A stretch of 37,266 nt of DNA, from positions 1 through 37,266 of the forward strand of contig JAJFMT010000018.1 in NCBI GenBank assembly GCA_020696855.1, given 5' to 3'. The notes beneath the pieces were generated by a model that saw only the letters and a program-made list of their open reading frames with translations, did not search any database and was not told the DNA's origin. This stretch comes from Pseudobdellovibrio sp. GTDB taxonomy: Bacteria > Bdellovibrionota > Bdellovibrionia > Bdellovibrionales > Bdellovibrionaceae. Below, one piece after another: positions 8,041-15,251 of the stretch. A program made the position numbers and the translations under genes. Each line of letters begins with the position of its first letter. The stretch's first letter is position 1.

Positions 8041-9021
8041 TTACGCTTTTGAAAACCGGCGGTAATCATCAACCAGTACAGAGCTGGTGTCATTCAGTTC
8101 AGCCAATGTTTCCAGATAGAGATTTTTACACGATTCAAGCTGTCTGATATCGGCTTGCGGTAAGCCTTCGATGATAGTTTCGTTAAAAATGTTTTTAAGT
8201 AAATTCAGGCTGTTTTGCTGAGCCTCAGCCTGCTTAGCGATAAAACCCTGCAGCTGATTTTTCATCGACTGAATTTTGGCTTCGGTGGCTCCGGGACGCA
8301 TAACAAACTCCATCGGAAGGCCGCGGCGGGAGTCTTTGTCCATAATTAAGTGAGTCTTTTTGTAAAAGCTCAGCGGAACAAGATTTTTATTATTTTCGCT
8401 GATGCTTTCAAGAAGTAACAGCGGCGTACTGGCTTCTGTTACACTTAAAGTTCCGCGCGATAGCATTTCGATTTGATAACCTTGACGGTCAATCAAACGG
8501 TTTCCAACAACCTGATAACCGACTTGTTTGTACCAGTGTTTACGGTTTCCGTTAGCAGCAATTTTTAATTCGTGCGGACGGCTGGCTGCCAGTTTTTCAG
8601 GAGATAAAGTGGTTGCACGCACAAATAATGACGGCATCAAATCAACAAAATGGCTGTCTAATTCCAATTTGCTGTAGTGAGATTTCACAACAGTATAGTT
8701 TTGCTTAACCCAGTTAGATTTTTGCTCATGGCTTAAATCTGTCGGGAAGTGACTGAACAGTGAAAACTCCGGATGGCTTTTAACTAAAAAGAACGGTGAC
8801 GTAATTAAACAATCAATTTTACCGGCTTTTAAATCCTGTAAAGCTTTTTCGTGGTTCTTGTAAAGCACTGGCTTATCAAAGAATGTTTCGGAAACGGCAT
8901 AAAGCCTGAAGAAGTCGATCATGACTCCGTATTTTGTGCCCGGTAAACTCAGCGCAGGAAGTGGAACAGCTACAGCGGCGCCTGCTATCGATAAATTTTT
9001 AATAAAATCGCGTCTTAGCAT
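8041..9021 (-). CDS. TRAP-type (DctP-like) solute receptor, Tat-exported, orphan
   Basis: A 326-residue protein with an N-terminal twin-arginine signal (RRDFIKNLSIAG, residues 3-14). The fold pattern follows TRAP receptors: GKIDCLITSPFFLVKSHPEF resembles the family's early conserved stretch. HELKIAANGNRKHWYKQVGYQ falls where the LKGLKMRI region lies, and the C-terminal VDDYRRFSKA resembles the usual ending. The characteristic ligand Arg of the LKGLKMR motif is not clear. No DctQ or DctM membrane gene is nearby, so the partner is elsewhere or the protein has another role. It lies 12 bp downstream of a small acidic-protein gene and probably shares its transcript. Family assignment is by resemblance and moderately sure. 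Confidence 0.55.
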   Translation of the reverse strand: MLRRDFIKNLSIAGAAVAVPLPALSLPGTKYGVMIDFFRLYAVSETFFDKPVLYKNHEKALQDLKAGKIDCLITSPFFLVKSHPEFSLFSHFPTDLSHEQKSNWVKQNYTVVKSHYSKLELDSHFVDLMPSLFVRATTLSPEKLAASRPHELKIAANGNRKHWYKQVGYQVVGNRLIDRQGYQIEMLSRGTLSVTEASTPLLLLESISENNKNLVPLSFYKKTHLIMDKDSRRGLPMEFVMRPGATEAKIQSMKNQLQGFIAKQAEAQQNSLNLLKNIFNETIIEGLPQADIRQLESCKNLYLETLAELNDTSSVLVDDYRRFSKA

Positions 9022-9033
9022 TTTAGCCTGACC

Positions 9034-9222
9034 TTATGGAATGTTTTTCGTATACGACGCAATTAAAATTGCGCTGTCTTCATCTTCTAAAGAAATCTGT
9101 TCACGAATCTTTTTAATGAAATCAAGCTCTTCTTTTGTGTATCCAGAATTATCAACAGGAGTATTGGCGTTTTCATTGCCGGAAGATTGGTTGTCGGCCG
9201 GTTTTGGTTTTTTTTCGTCCAT
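9034..9222 (-). CDS. Small hydrophilic acidic protein
   Basis: A 62-residue protein with a fair ribosome site (GGTGG, 7 nt before ATG). The first half is Asn/Pro/Ser-rich and disordered-looking. The second half (YTKEELDFIKKIREQISLEDEDSA) is predicted to be charged helix. It has no signal or membrane segment. Position just upstream of the Tat-exported receptor suggests an operon. Function is not recognised. Confidence 0.6.
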   Translation of the reverse strand: MDEKKPKPADNQSSGNENANTPVDNSGYTKEELDFIKKIREQISLEDEDSAILIASYTKNIP

Positions 9223-9238
9223 CTTTTTACCACCAAAT

Positions 9239-9258
9239 GACCATCAAATTAATGGCCA
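9239..9258. promoter_or_regulatory. Imperfect inverted repeat upstream of the small acidic gene
   Basis: TGACCAT and ATGGCCA face each other across 6 nt, pairing at six of seven positions, with the seventh a possible G-U pair in RNA. It sits 16-36 bp upstream of the ATG at 9222. It could be an operator or a leader hairpin; evidence is weak. Confidence 0.25.
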
Positions 9259-9341
9259 TGTCTCAATTTAACATGGGGCAATTTTCCGAGCAATATCAAA
9301 TGTTAAAGGTCTGTCTGTTCGGTTCAATATTAGACAAGGTT

Positions 9342-9851
9342 TTACTTTTTAGGTGCAGGAGCAGGAGCGGCAGCCGGTTTAGACGGAGCAGCTGCAGGAG
9401 CCGGCGGCTTAATCGCAGCGACTTCAGCCAGTGTCGACTTGATGAGGGCGGCCAGCTCATTCTTGTCCCAAATCTGTCTTTCATGAGTGTCCAGTTTTTT
9501 AAGAAGGTTGCTCTCAAAAAGCTGAATTAAATACTTCAGGTCGGTCTCACTGAAGTTCTTTTCCATTGTGGTAAAGAATCTTCTTTTCATTTCGACATTA
9601 AACTTTTCGATCACTCGCGGATCAGTTGCTAATTTAATATTCGGGTCGTCGGGAAAGCTCTGAGCATAAGAGGCAAGGCCTCGTCTGAAAGGGTCCTGCT
9701 CTTTCATGACATTCATGTAAGCGACCCAGAATTTTTCGGTTAGTTGTTGTTTGGATGTTAACGTCGCTGCACCACCGGATTGGGCATTGGCTTGGTTAAA
9801 ACCAAGAATAAATGCGCAGAAAAAAAATTGAGTTAAGATACTTTTCATCAT
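9342..9851 (-). CDS. Small secreted protein with Ala/Pro-rich tail
   Basis: I start it at the ATG at 9851 (AAGGTGG, 6 nt), giving a 169-residue protein with a signal peptide ending NQANAQ. The open frame extends upstream to 9920, but that extension would precede the signal. The middle is helical, with ETDLKYLIQLFESNLLKKL resembling the C-terminal motif of DUF2059-type periplasmic proteins; this is a weak resemblance. The last 25 or so residues are Ala/Pro repeats ending in Lys-Lys, as in tails that span or contact the cell wall. Function is unknown. It stands alone, with about 120 bp to the next gene. Confidence 0.72.
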   Translation of the reverse strand: MMKSILTQFFFCAFILGFNQANAQSGGAATLTSKQQLTEKFWVAYMNVMKEQDPFRRGLASYAQSFPDDPNIKLATDPRVIEKFNVEMKRRFFTTMEKNFSETDLKYLIQLFESNLLKKLDTHERQIWDKNELAALIKSTLAEVAAIKPPAPAAAPSKPAAAPAPAPKK

Positions 9852-9980
9852 TACAAACCACCTTGTAAAATAGGGACAGCCCTCGAGTAAAAGCTTAAAT
9901 ACAGAGAGGCAGAAACACAAGATTTATACCCGACTATTTACGTCCCATGTCTGAAAGCTGGACACTTAAAACTAACCTAA

Positions 9981-10012
9981 TCACTTTAAGTGAGCCTTAA
10001 CTTTGCTAAAGT
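9981..10012 (+). promoter_or_regulatory. Two small palindromes in the leader of the 93-residue gene
   Basis: TCACTT-T-AAGTGA (9981-9993) and ACTTT-GCT-AAAGT (10000-10012) lie in tandem, 32 and 13 bp before the ATG at 10025. Both contain related ACTT/AAGT half-sites. They could be binding sites for one regulator, or the second may fold close to the AGGAGG ribosome site. Confidence 0.3.
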
Positions 10013-10024
10013 CAGGAGGCCCCG

Positions 10025-10306
10025 ATGAAATCCCTGTTGGCTGCTGTTATTATTTTATGTTCTTTCAATGCTTTTTCTTACACGGACAACTTTGATGGCG
10101 ACGTTACCGACATCTGGCTTAGCTGGTGCGACGAAGGTAAAGTGGTGACCAGTTCGAACTTACGTCTGATTATCAAAGACGATTGCGCTGCAGAAAAGAA
10201 GGTCTGCGTTTCTGACCAAAGAACGCGCGGAAAGTACGTTTATTATTCTGCCCGTTGCGAAGACAAGCCCGAGAAAATGACACGGGCTGATTTAGGTTCT
10301 CAGTAA
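10025..10306 (+). CDS. Small secreted cysteine-containing protein
   Basis: A 93-residue protein with a very strong ribosome site (AGGAGG) and a signal peptide ending NAFS. The mature part of about 75 residues has four Cys, consistent with two periplasmic disulfides, and a charged C-terminus. No family is recognised. It lies just upstream of the TerC gene, which has its own promoter, so the two need not be cotranscribed. Confidence 0.75.
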   Translation: MKSLLAAVIILCSFNAFSYTDNFDGDVTDIWLSWCDEGKVVTSSNLRLIIKDDCAAEKKVCVSDQRTRGKYVYYSARCEDKPEKMTRADLGSQ

Positions 10307-10311
10307 GCATA

Positions 10312-10340
10312 TTGGACATGGCATAAAAATAGTCTATACT
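10312..10340 (+). promoter_or_regulatory. Promoter of the TerC gene
   Basis: TTGGAC (10312-10317), a 17-bp spacer and TATACT (10335-10340) precede the ATG at 10363 by 22 bp. A GAGAGG ribosome site follows the expected start. Boxes and spacing are close to sigma70 consensus. Confidence 0.65.
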
Positions 10341-10362
10341 CCTTTTATAACTTGAGAGGCGT

Positions 10363-11055
10363 ATGGACTATAATTTACTTGCAACGTTTTTTCTTTTGGT
10401 TGGCCTGGAACTCGTTCTTGGCATCGACAACATTCTTCTAATTTCAATTGTGACTGACCGGGTTGCGCCAGAGCATCGCAACAAAGTGCGATATCTCGGG
10501 CTTGGGCTCGCCTTGGCCGCCCGGCTCTTATTACTTTTAGGCGCAGGCTATTTGGTGAAGCTCAGCGAGCCGGTTCTGGGTTCTCTGAGTTATAAGAGTA
10601 TCGTGCTTCTCGCCGGGGGAGCCTTTCTGATTTATAAATCCGTTAAGGAAATTCACCATGTTGTTGAATCAAAACCCGAAGGCGAAGACGGTAAGACCGG
10701 TCACCTCAGTTTTTCTTCAGCGGTCACTCAGATTCTGATGCTGGATATCGTGTTCTCAATTGATTCAGTCATTACAGCAGTAGGACTTACCGATAACCTG
10801 TGGGTCATTTACTCTTCAGTAATTGTATCCTTTGTTTTAGTTCTGGCTTTCGCAGGTGCGATCGCAAGTTTCGTGCAACGTCACGCCACCTTAAAAATTC
10901 TCGCATTGTCATTTTTGATTACGATCGGCGTAACATTGGGTATTGAAGGATTGGGCGGTCATGTGCCGAAGGCTTACATTTACCTGCCGATGGGGTTTGC
11001 TTTAGGCGTAGAGCTTTTGCAAATGCGTTTCATGCACAATCAGAAAAAGAAATAA
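10363..11055 (+). CDS. TerC-family integral membrane protein
   Basis: A 230-residue protein made almost entirely of hydrophobic segments, about seven predicted. It carries the TerC signatures GLELVLGIDNILLI near the N-terminus and LDIVFSIDSVITAVG in the middle; their acidic residues lie within membrane segments and are thought to bind metal. TerC proteins act in the inner membrane in manganese export or metalation of exported proteins, and in tellurite resistance in some species. No other tellurite gene is nearby and no yybP-type riboswitch is visible in the short leader. The gene ends exactly where the opposite-strand kinase gene ends, with no intervening bases. Confidence 0.9.
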   Translation: MDYNLLATFFLLVGLELVLGIDNILLISIVTDRVAPEHRNKVRYLGLGLALAARLLLLLGAGYLVKLSEPVLGSLSYKSIVLLAGGAFLIYKSVKEIHHVVESKPEGEDGKTGHLSFSSAVTQILMLDIVFSIDSVITAVGLTDNLWVIYSSVIVSFVLVLAFAGAIASFVQRHATLKILALSFLITIGVTLGIEGLGGHVPKAYIYLPMGFALGVELLQMRFMHNQKKK

Positions 11056-12750
11056 TTAAGTCGTCAGCAATTCAGAGAGAACCCGCAAGAGTTCTTTCTG
11101 ATCCACCGGTTTTGTAACATGGCGGTTGCAGCCTGAGCGCAGGCTAAGCTCTTTGTCTTTAGGAAGAGCGTTGGCGGTAAATGCAATAATGGGCTTGGTA
11201 AAGCCGCGTTTACGAAGTTCTGCTGTGGTTTGGTTGCCGTCTTTACCCGGCATTTGAATGTCCATAAGAACAACGTCGAAGTCAGAAATATTATCTAAAT
11301 CAAGAGCTGAGTCGCCGGAACCCGCAAGTGTAACGTCCGCTCCTCTGAGGCCCAGGATTTTTCTCATTAGGTACTGATTATCAGGAGAATCGTCCACAAC
11401 AAGAATTTTTTTGTTTTTGAGTTCATGTTCTTTAAAAGTTTTTTCTTCGGCAGTTGTGCTGACTTTACTTTTCAGTTGTGAAATATATTTTACTCCGCTA
11501 AGCACGGATGGTTTTACCATCGCACGGAATTTAGATCCGTTGCCGGGAGCGGTATGAACAAGCTCGACTGTGCCGCCCAGTAACTGTGAAAGTTTCAGTG
11601 AAAGTGCAAGCCCTAATCCGGTACCACCGAATTGTTTTGAATGAGCCGTATTGGCCTGAACGAACGGCTGAAACAAGAGTGAACTCTCTTTTTCAGTCAT
11701 GCCTGGCCCCGTGTCTTCAACGTCAAAATAGAGATAACCCAAATTTTTAATATAACCGCACTGAACCTTTACATGGCCGGCTTCGGTAAACTTAATGGCA
11801 TTACCGATCAGGTTATTTAGAATTTGGCGTAAACGGGTTGAATCTGAACCGAATCTTTCAGGAATCTCGGTTTCAAGATTAAACTGCAAATCAAGTTTTT
11901 TGTCGCGGGCAAGAGTTCTGTTTGTTACTTCCAGGTCACTGATAAATTCTAAGAAATCAATGCAGTTGTTCTGAACGGTAAACTGGCCGCTTTCCACTTT
12001 TGCCAGATTCAGGATATCGTTGATGAGTCTCAACAGGTGCTGGCCGTTGTGTTTGATTCGCTGGCTCCATTCAAGTCTGTCCTGTTCGCTTTGCTGTGGC
12101 AGCATGAGCAGATCAGCGAAACCAAGAATAGCGCTGATCGGGCTTCTGATTTCGTGACTCATGTTTGCAAGAAAATTACTTTTTTCCTGACTGGCTTTTT
12201 CAGCCAGTTCTTTATCGTTAATGAGCTTCGCTTCGTAGCTTGTCAATTTTAAGTAAGATCTCGCATTATCAATGGCCGCAGCAGCACGCTTTGAAATCTC
12301 TTCTGCGATATGAAGGTCTTCTAAAGTAAATTCATCAACAGAGCCTAACGTAATAAGCCCGATGATTTCAGATTTCTGAATCACAGGTAAATGTGCCAGA
12401 TAGCGTTCACCGAACCAGGAATGAGAATTCGCAACGGTAACGACGCGGCCTTCTCTTATCGAGTACTGAACTTCCTGTTTGTGCGCCCAGAAGCGCGCCT
12501 GATCACTTAAGAAAAGTTCAAGCTGAGTTGAGACTTCGTGATTTTTGTGGTGGCTGGCAACAAATTTCAGTTCCGGAGAATCTTCATTAAAAATAAAAAG
12601 AGAACTCCAAGCTGAAAGATGCGGAACAAAAATTTTGCACGAGTGTCTTGCGGTACTTTGAAAATCCAAAGACGTGCCGAGATTTTCACTGGCTGCTGCC
12701 AGTAAATTTAACATTTTGTTTTTGTCAGCTAAGCGGCTTTGGTTTTCCAT
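11056..12750 (-). CDS. Cytoplasmic GAF hybrid histidine kinase with receiver domain
   Basis: I use the ATG at 12750, which has GGTGA 5 nt upstream; a GTG nine bases earlier is the alternative. The 564-residue product has no membrane segment. Order of domains: GAF-like sensor (about 15-165), short coiled coil, HisKA with His199 in NMSHEIRSP, HATPase (N box LNNLIGNAIKF, DTGPGM, GGTGLGLAL), and a receiver with DD and phospho-acceptor Asp497 in VLMDIQMPG, plus the C-terminal Lys in TKPVD. It should sense an internal cue and pass phosphate to its own receiver, then perhaps to an unlinked partner. It lies 45 bp downstream of the PLP-enzyme gene on the same strand, probably the third gene of that operon. 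A palindrome lies in the gap. Confidence 0.92.
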   Translation of the reverse strand: MENQSRLADKNKMLNLLAAASENLGTSLDFQSTARHSCKIFVPHLSAWSSLFIFNEDSPELKFVASHHKNHEVSTQLELFLSDQARFWAHKQEVQYSIREGRVVTVANSHSWFGERYLAHLPVIQKSEIIGLITLGSVDEFTLEDLHIAEEISKRAAAAIDNARSYLKLTSYEAKLINDKELAEKASQEKSNFLANMSHEIRSPISAILGFADLLMLPQQSEQDRLEWSQRIKHNGQHLLRLINDILNLAKVESGQFTVQNNCIDFLEFISDLEVTNRTLARDKKLDLQFNLETEIPERFGSDSTRLRQILNNLIGNAIKFTEAGHVKVQCGYIKNLGYLYFDVEDTGPGMTEKESSLLFQPFVQANTAHSKQFGGTGLGLALSLKLSQLLGGTVELVHTAPGNGSKFRAMVKPSVLSGVKYISQLKSKVSTTAEEKTFKEHELKNKKILVVDDSPDNQYLMRKILGLRGADVTLAGSGDSALDLDNISDFDVVLMDIQMPGKDGNQTTAELRKRGFTKPIIAFTANALPKDKELSLRSGCNRHVTKPVDQKELLRVLSELLTT

Positions 12751-12795
12751 ATTTATCACCGAAGGTCTTTAGCACAAGAATTCTGCAGCTTTAAG

Positions 12796-12809
12796 TTAAG
12801 AATTCTTAA
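12796..12809. promoter_or_regulatory. 14-bp perfect palindrome at the PLP-gene stop
   Basis: TTAAGAATTCTTAA begins with the stop codon of the PLP-enzyme gene. Its core AAGAATTCT recurs 21 bp away at 12776-12784, in the gap before the kinase start. It may be an operator for separate kinase expression, or simply AT-rich chance. Confidence 0.3.
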
Positions 12810-13626
12810 CAGCGTTTATTCTGCGGCAATGGGAACCCACTATGAAAATATTTTTCGGTACCTTCCAATTTTCGCTTACTTTTAGAAGTCCGTCGAGGGT
12901 CAGCTTGAAGCTGTCACTTACATAAATGGGGCCTTGATCCGTCTCTATTAAAGAACTGTCAAAATTTCCGCTGAAGGCTGTCTCTATTCTTGAATCAAAT
13001 AGGGTAGGGTTCCATGGATCAGCCGCGCCGAAATTATTTAGAAACGCATTTCTGATTCCGCTGACCGTTGTTCCTGCGGAGGGCTCAACAGATATGCTTC
13101 CCTCTGATGGGTTAAGCCCTTCGGTAATTCCGGCCAGCGAGTGCCCTGTACCGATTCCTCCAATGACATAATCAATAGGGGGGAGCATCGGCTCAAGCTC
13201 TGCCTGGGCCCAGTGCGTATAGTGCCTTTTGAGTTCTTTCCGGCTCATTTGCCCGAATGACCAGATCTTGTCGCCGGCCTTTTTAATAAAGTCGTTGTAA
13301 ACCTCATAGGCCGTTGCGGGATCGCATTCATCCACTATGGCGCCTCTGTTGACCAGCTGACGTTTGATTAAGGGATCAATGCCTTTCGGAACGAAAAGCC
13401 TGCATTGCATTTTAAATTTCAGCGCATAATAACTTATAGATAAAGCTGTGCTGCCAGCGCTGATTTCGGCGACGGCGGGCACCTTTTCTTTTTGCAACGA
13501 TAATTCAGGTTCGACCATTCGGTCCTTTAATGAACCGCTGGGATTTTCTCCTTCAAGGCTTGTCCAGTAGCTGTGTATTTGGCCCAATCGCTCGTCTGTA
13601 ATCCTTACGGTACGGGTTGGAATCAA
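12796..13626 (-). CDS. PLP-dependent cysteine-synthase-like enzyme
   Basis: A 276-residue fold-type II PLP protein. ENPSGSLKDRM supplies the PLP lysine (Lys34). EISAGSTALS replaces the usual SSGNTG loop, changing its Asn to Ser, and GGIGTGHSLAG is the phosphate-binding glycine loop. It is shorter than typical O-acetylserine sulfhydrylases (about 300-320), with a short N-terminus and an unusual C-terminus (VGSHCRR). Reactions of this family are beta-replacements on Ser or Cys derivatives. Translation starts at a TTG whose bases overlap the TGA of the E1-like gene (TTGA), so the two are coupled. That fits a two-step pathway using an adenylated or thiolated intermediate. Substrate is unknown; an ordinary cysteine synthase is less likely given the motif changes. 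Confidence 0.78.
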   Translation of the reverse strand: MIPTRTVRITDERLGQIHSYWTSLEGENPSGSLKDRMVEPELSLQKEKVPAVAEISAGSTALSISYYALKFKMQCRLFVPKGIDPLIKRQLVNRGAIVDECDPATAYEVYNDFIKKAGDKIWSFGQMSRKELKRHYTHWAQAELEPMLPPIDYVIGGIGTGHSLAGITEGLNPSEGSISVEPSAGTTVSGIRNAFLNNFGAADPWNPTLFDSRIETAFSGNFDSSLIETDQGPIYVSDSFKLTLDGLLKVSENWKVPKNIFIVGSHCRRINAVKNS

Positions 13627-14450
13627 GCTACCTTTCTGAAGGTATTTAATTTTCTTTCTGTGTGCGATGCCTTAAATACTTCTATTTTTAAATTCACGGG
13701 ATCAATGTAAATGCCCTCCGGTGCTGTGACTTTATTCCCGAGATTTAAAATATGCTTGCTGATTTCGGTAGTGGCACATGCCGCTGCGAACTCCACGCCA
13801 GGAACAACAAACGGAATGTGAGACGACTGAGTCATCGCTTTTTGCATTTGTTCCATCATATAAAACGGAATCTGGGGGCAAATGAACTGCAGAAATTTGG
13901 CAATGTTAGACTGGTAATCGGCTTCAGGATTTAATCCTGTGAGTTCTTCAAAGCTTTCTTTTTTCTGGTCAAATATAATGACAGCAGAGCTGAAACCTAA
14001 CGATCCGCAAGAAGCTACCGGGATTTTTCTCTTATAAGCCTCACGGTTTAATGCGAGCTTATCTGTTAATGCAAAGACATCGACGACATCAATGACCCAG
14101 TCGATTCCTGTTAAAAAATACGGTGCATTTTTTTCGTTGATGCCATGAGGAAAGCACTTAACCCTGATATTCGGATTGATATCCAACGCCTCTTTTAAAA
14201 GAGCTTCATCTTTTCTGACACCAACAGTGGATTCCTTTGCCATTCTCTGTCTATTAATATTAGTGCGTTCGTAAGTGTCGGGGTCTGCAATATGAAATTT
14301 TTCAAATCCCATTCTCACGAGATTGAGAAAAATCGAACCGCCAAGGCCCAAACCACCGATAGCGATAGCTGTGTTTTGAATTTTTTTGAAATGTTGTTCG
14401 TCTACAATTCCTGCGCTTCGCAAAAAGCGTTCAGGGTATTTTGAAAACAT
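13623..14450 (-). CDS. E1-like adenylating enzyme (ThiF/MoeB/HesA family)
   Basis: A 275-residue protein with the E1 nucleotide-binding loop IGGLGLGGS (about 31-39), Asp56, the NINRQ motif (Asn64, Arg67), Lys80 and a DVVDVF stretch with Asp121. These are the residues that adenylate a C-terminal carboxylate in ThiF and MoeB. The paired CxxC zinc motifs are absent and there is no rhodanese domain. Cys148 in VASCGS may or may not correspond to a catalytic Cys. No ThiS, MoaD or ubiquitin-like partner is encoded nearby. The start has AAGGAG 7 nt upstream. It is the first gene of the probable operon with the PLP enzyme and kinase, and diverges from the acyltransferase-like gene across 69 bp. Confidence 0.82.
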   Translation of the reverse strand: MFSKYPERFLRSAGIVDEQHFKKIQNTAIAIGGLGLGGSIFLNLVRMGFEKFHIADPDTYERTNINRQRMAKESTVGVRKDEALLKEALDINPNIRVKCFPHGINEKNAPYFLTGIDWVIDVVDVFALTDKLALNREAYKRKIPVASCGSLGFSSAVIIFDQKKESFEELTGLNPEADYQSNIAKFLQFICPQIPFYMMEQMQKAMTQSSHIPFVVPGVEFAAACATTEISKHILNLGNKVTAPEGIYIDPVNLKIEVFKASHTERKLNTFRKVA

Positions 14451-14506
14451 ACCTTTGCTCCTTCAACGTCCCGTAATAAGCTATTTCAATTTTTAAAGTC
14501 TTGTCA

Positions 14507-14512
14507 GATAAT
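14507..14512 (+). promoter_or_regulatory. Possible -10 box, leaderless start of the acyltransferase-like gene
   Basis: GATAAT lies 7 nt before the ATG at 14520, placing a transcription start at the start codon. No Shine-Dalgarno is visible in the preceding 15 bases. The -35 region is poor (TTTCAA at 17 bp), so this is tentative. Confidence 0.3.
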
Positions 14513-14519
14513 ATCATTA

Positions 14520-15251
14520 ATGAATGACATCAAAATTGTAATTTTAGAGTCCCCATATGACTGTTGGAATGATTCAAAAATCGGAAATTTATTTCGCGAT
14601 ATGATCGGCGTAAAATTACGCGGTTATGGGCGCGAATATAAATATGGTGTTTTACCTGTAGACGCCGCCGATCTCATTTCGACTCACTTTGCTGTTTGTA
14701 AAACAGATGAGACAGGAAACTTAAAACCTATAATGGCGCTACGTTGGACCTCATTGCAAAAGTGCAGGTTGCATTTTCTTAACTTTCCCGGAATGAGCCT
14801 GTTACAGCAGGCGGGCCGGCCTGAACACGTGAAAAATCTCGAAGAAAAAATCAAAAAGTTGGATCAGCAAGGCCGGGATCTGTTCTATGCGGGCTCTTTA
14901 AGTATCGACCCGTTACAAAAAACCGGGAAAGAGCAATCGTTGTTTTTGCGGGAACTCATGACATTAATGTTTCTCATGTACAAAAAAGAAAATCCCGGTT
15001 CAGAGCTGATGGCCGGCGGCACAGTCAGATTTAAAATGGATAAATGGCTGAGTGATGTCGGTCACTTTCCGCTTCATGAGGAACCGATTAACGTTAAACA
15101 TCTCGGTGGTGAGCTTGTAAAAGTGATGTATCTGACCGACTTCAGCTTTGAAGCCCATAGAATTGCGCGCAAATGGCAGCATCTCTGGGATGACCGTTTA
15201 ATTCTAGGAGTTCAGGACGTGGGAGAAGTCAGAACTAGAAAGAGCGCGTAG
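14520..15251 (+). CDS. GNAT-fold protein resembling N-acyl amino acid/autoinducer synthases
   Basis: A 243-residue soluble protein. The stretch KLRGYGREYKYGVLPVDAAD, then STHFAV, a polar turn and PIMALRWTS follows the layout of LuxI/FeeM-type acyl synthases: an Arg near a helix, Asp, then a strand ending in an Arg-containing sheet. YAGSLSIDP and MAGGTVRFKMDKWLSDVGH fit later strands of the fold. FeeM-type enzymes join a fatty acyl chain to an amino acid and LuxI types make homoserine lactones. Here the class is inferred and the product unknown. It diverges from the E1-like gene, and its last 17 bp overlap tail-to-tail with the V4R-type gene. Alternatives are a plain GNAT acetyltransferase or an unrelated protein. 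Confidence 0.5.
   Translation: MNDIKIVILESPYDCWNDSKIGNLFRDMIGVKLRGYGREYKYGVLPVDAADLISTHFAVCKTDETGNLKPIMALRWTSLQKCRLHFLNFPGMSLLQQAGRPEHVKNLEEKIKKLDQQGRDLFYAGSLSIDPLQKTGKEQSLFLRELMTLMFLMYKKENPGSELMAGGTVRFKMDKWLSDVGHFPLHEEPINVKHLGGELVKVMYLTDFSFEAHRIARKWQHLWDDRLILGVQDVGEVRTRKSA

Noticed and set aside
10363..11055. Tellurite-resistance operon or manganese riboswitch at TerC
   Set aside because: No other ter gene is present and the leader of about 20 nt is too short for a yybP-ykoY riboswitch.
13623..14450. E1-like gene as part of a CBASS or ubiquitin-like antiphage system
   Set aside because: No cyclase, E2, JAMM protease, ubiquitin-like protein or effector is adjacent. The TTGA-coupled partner is a PLP enzyme.
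14520..15251. Calling the GNAT-like protein a true acyl-homoserine lactone synthase
   Set aside because: The layout is suggestive but the LuxI invariant residues cannot all be placed, and no LuxR is nearby.
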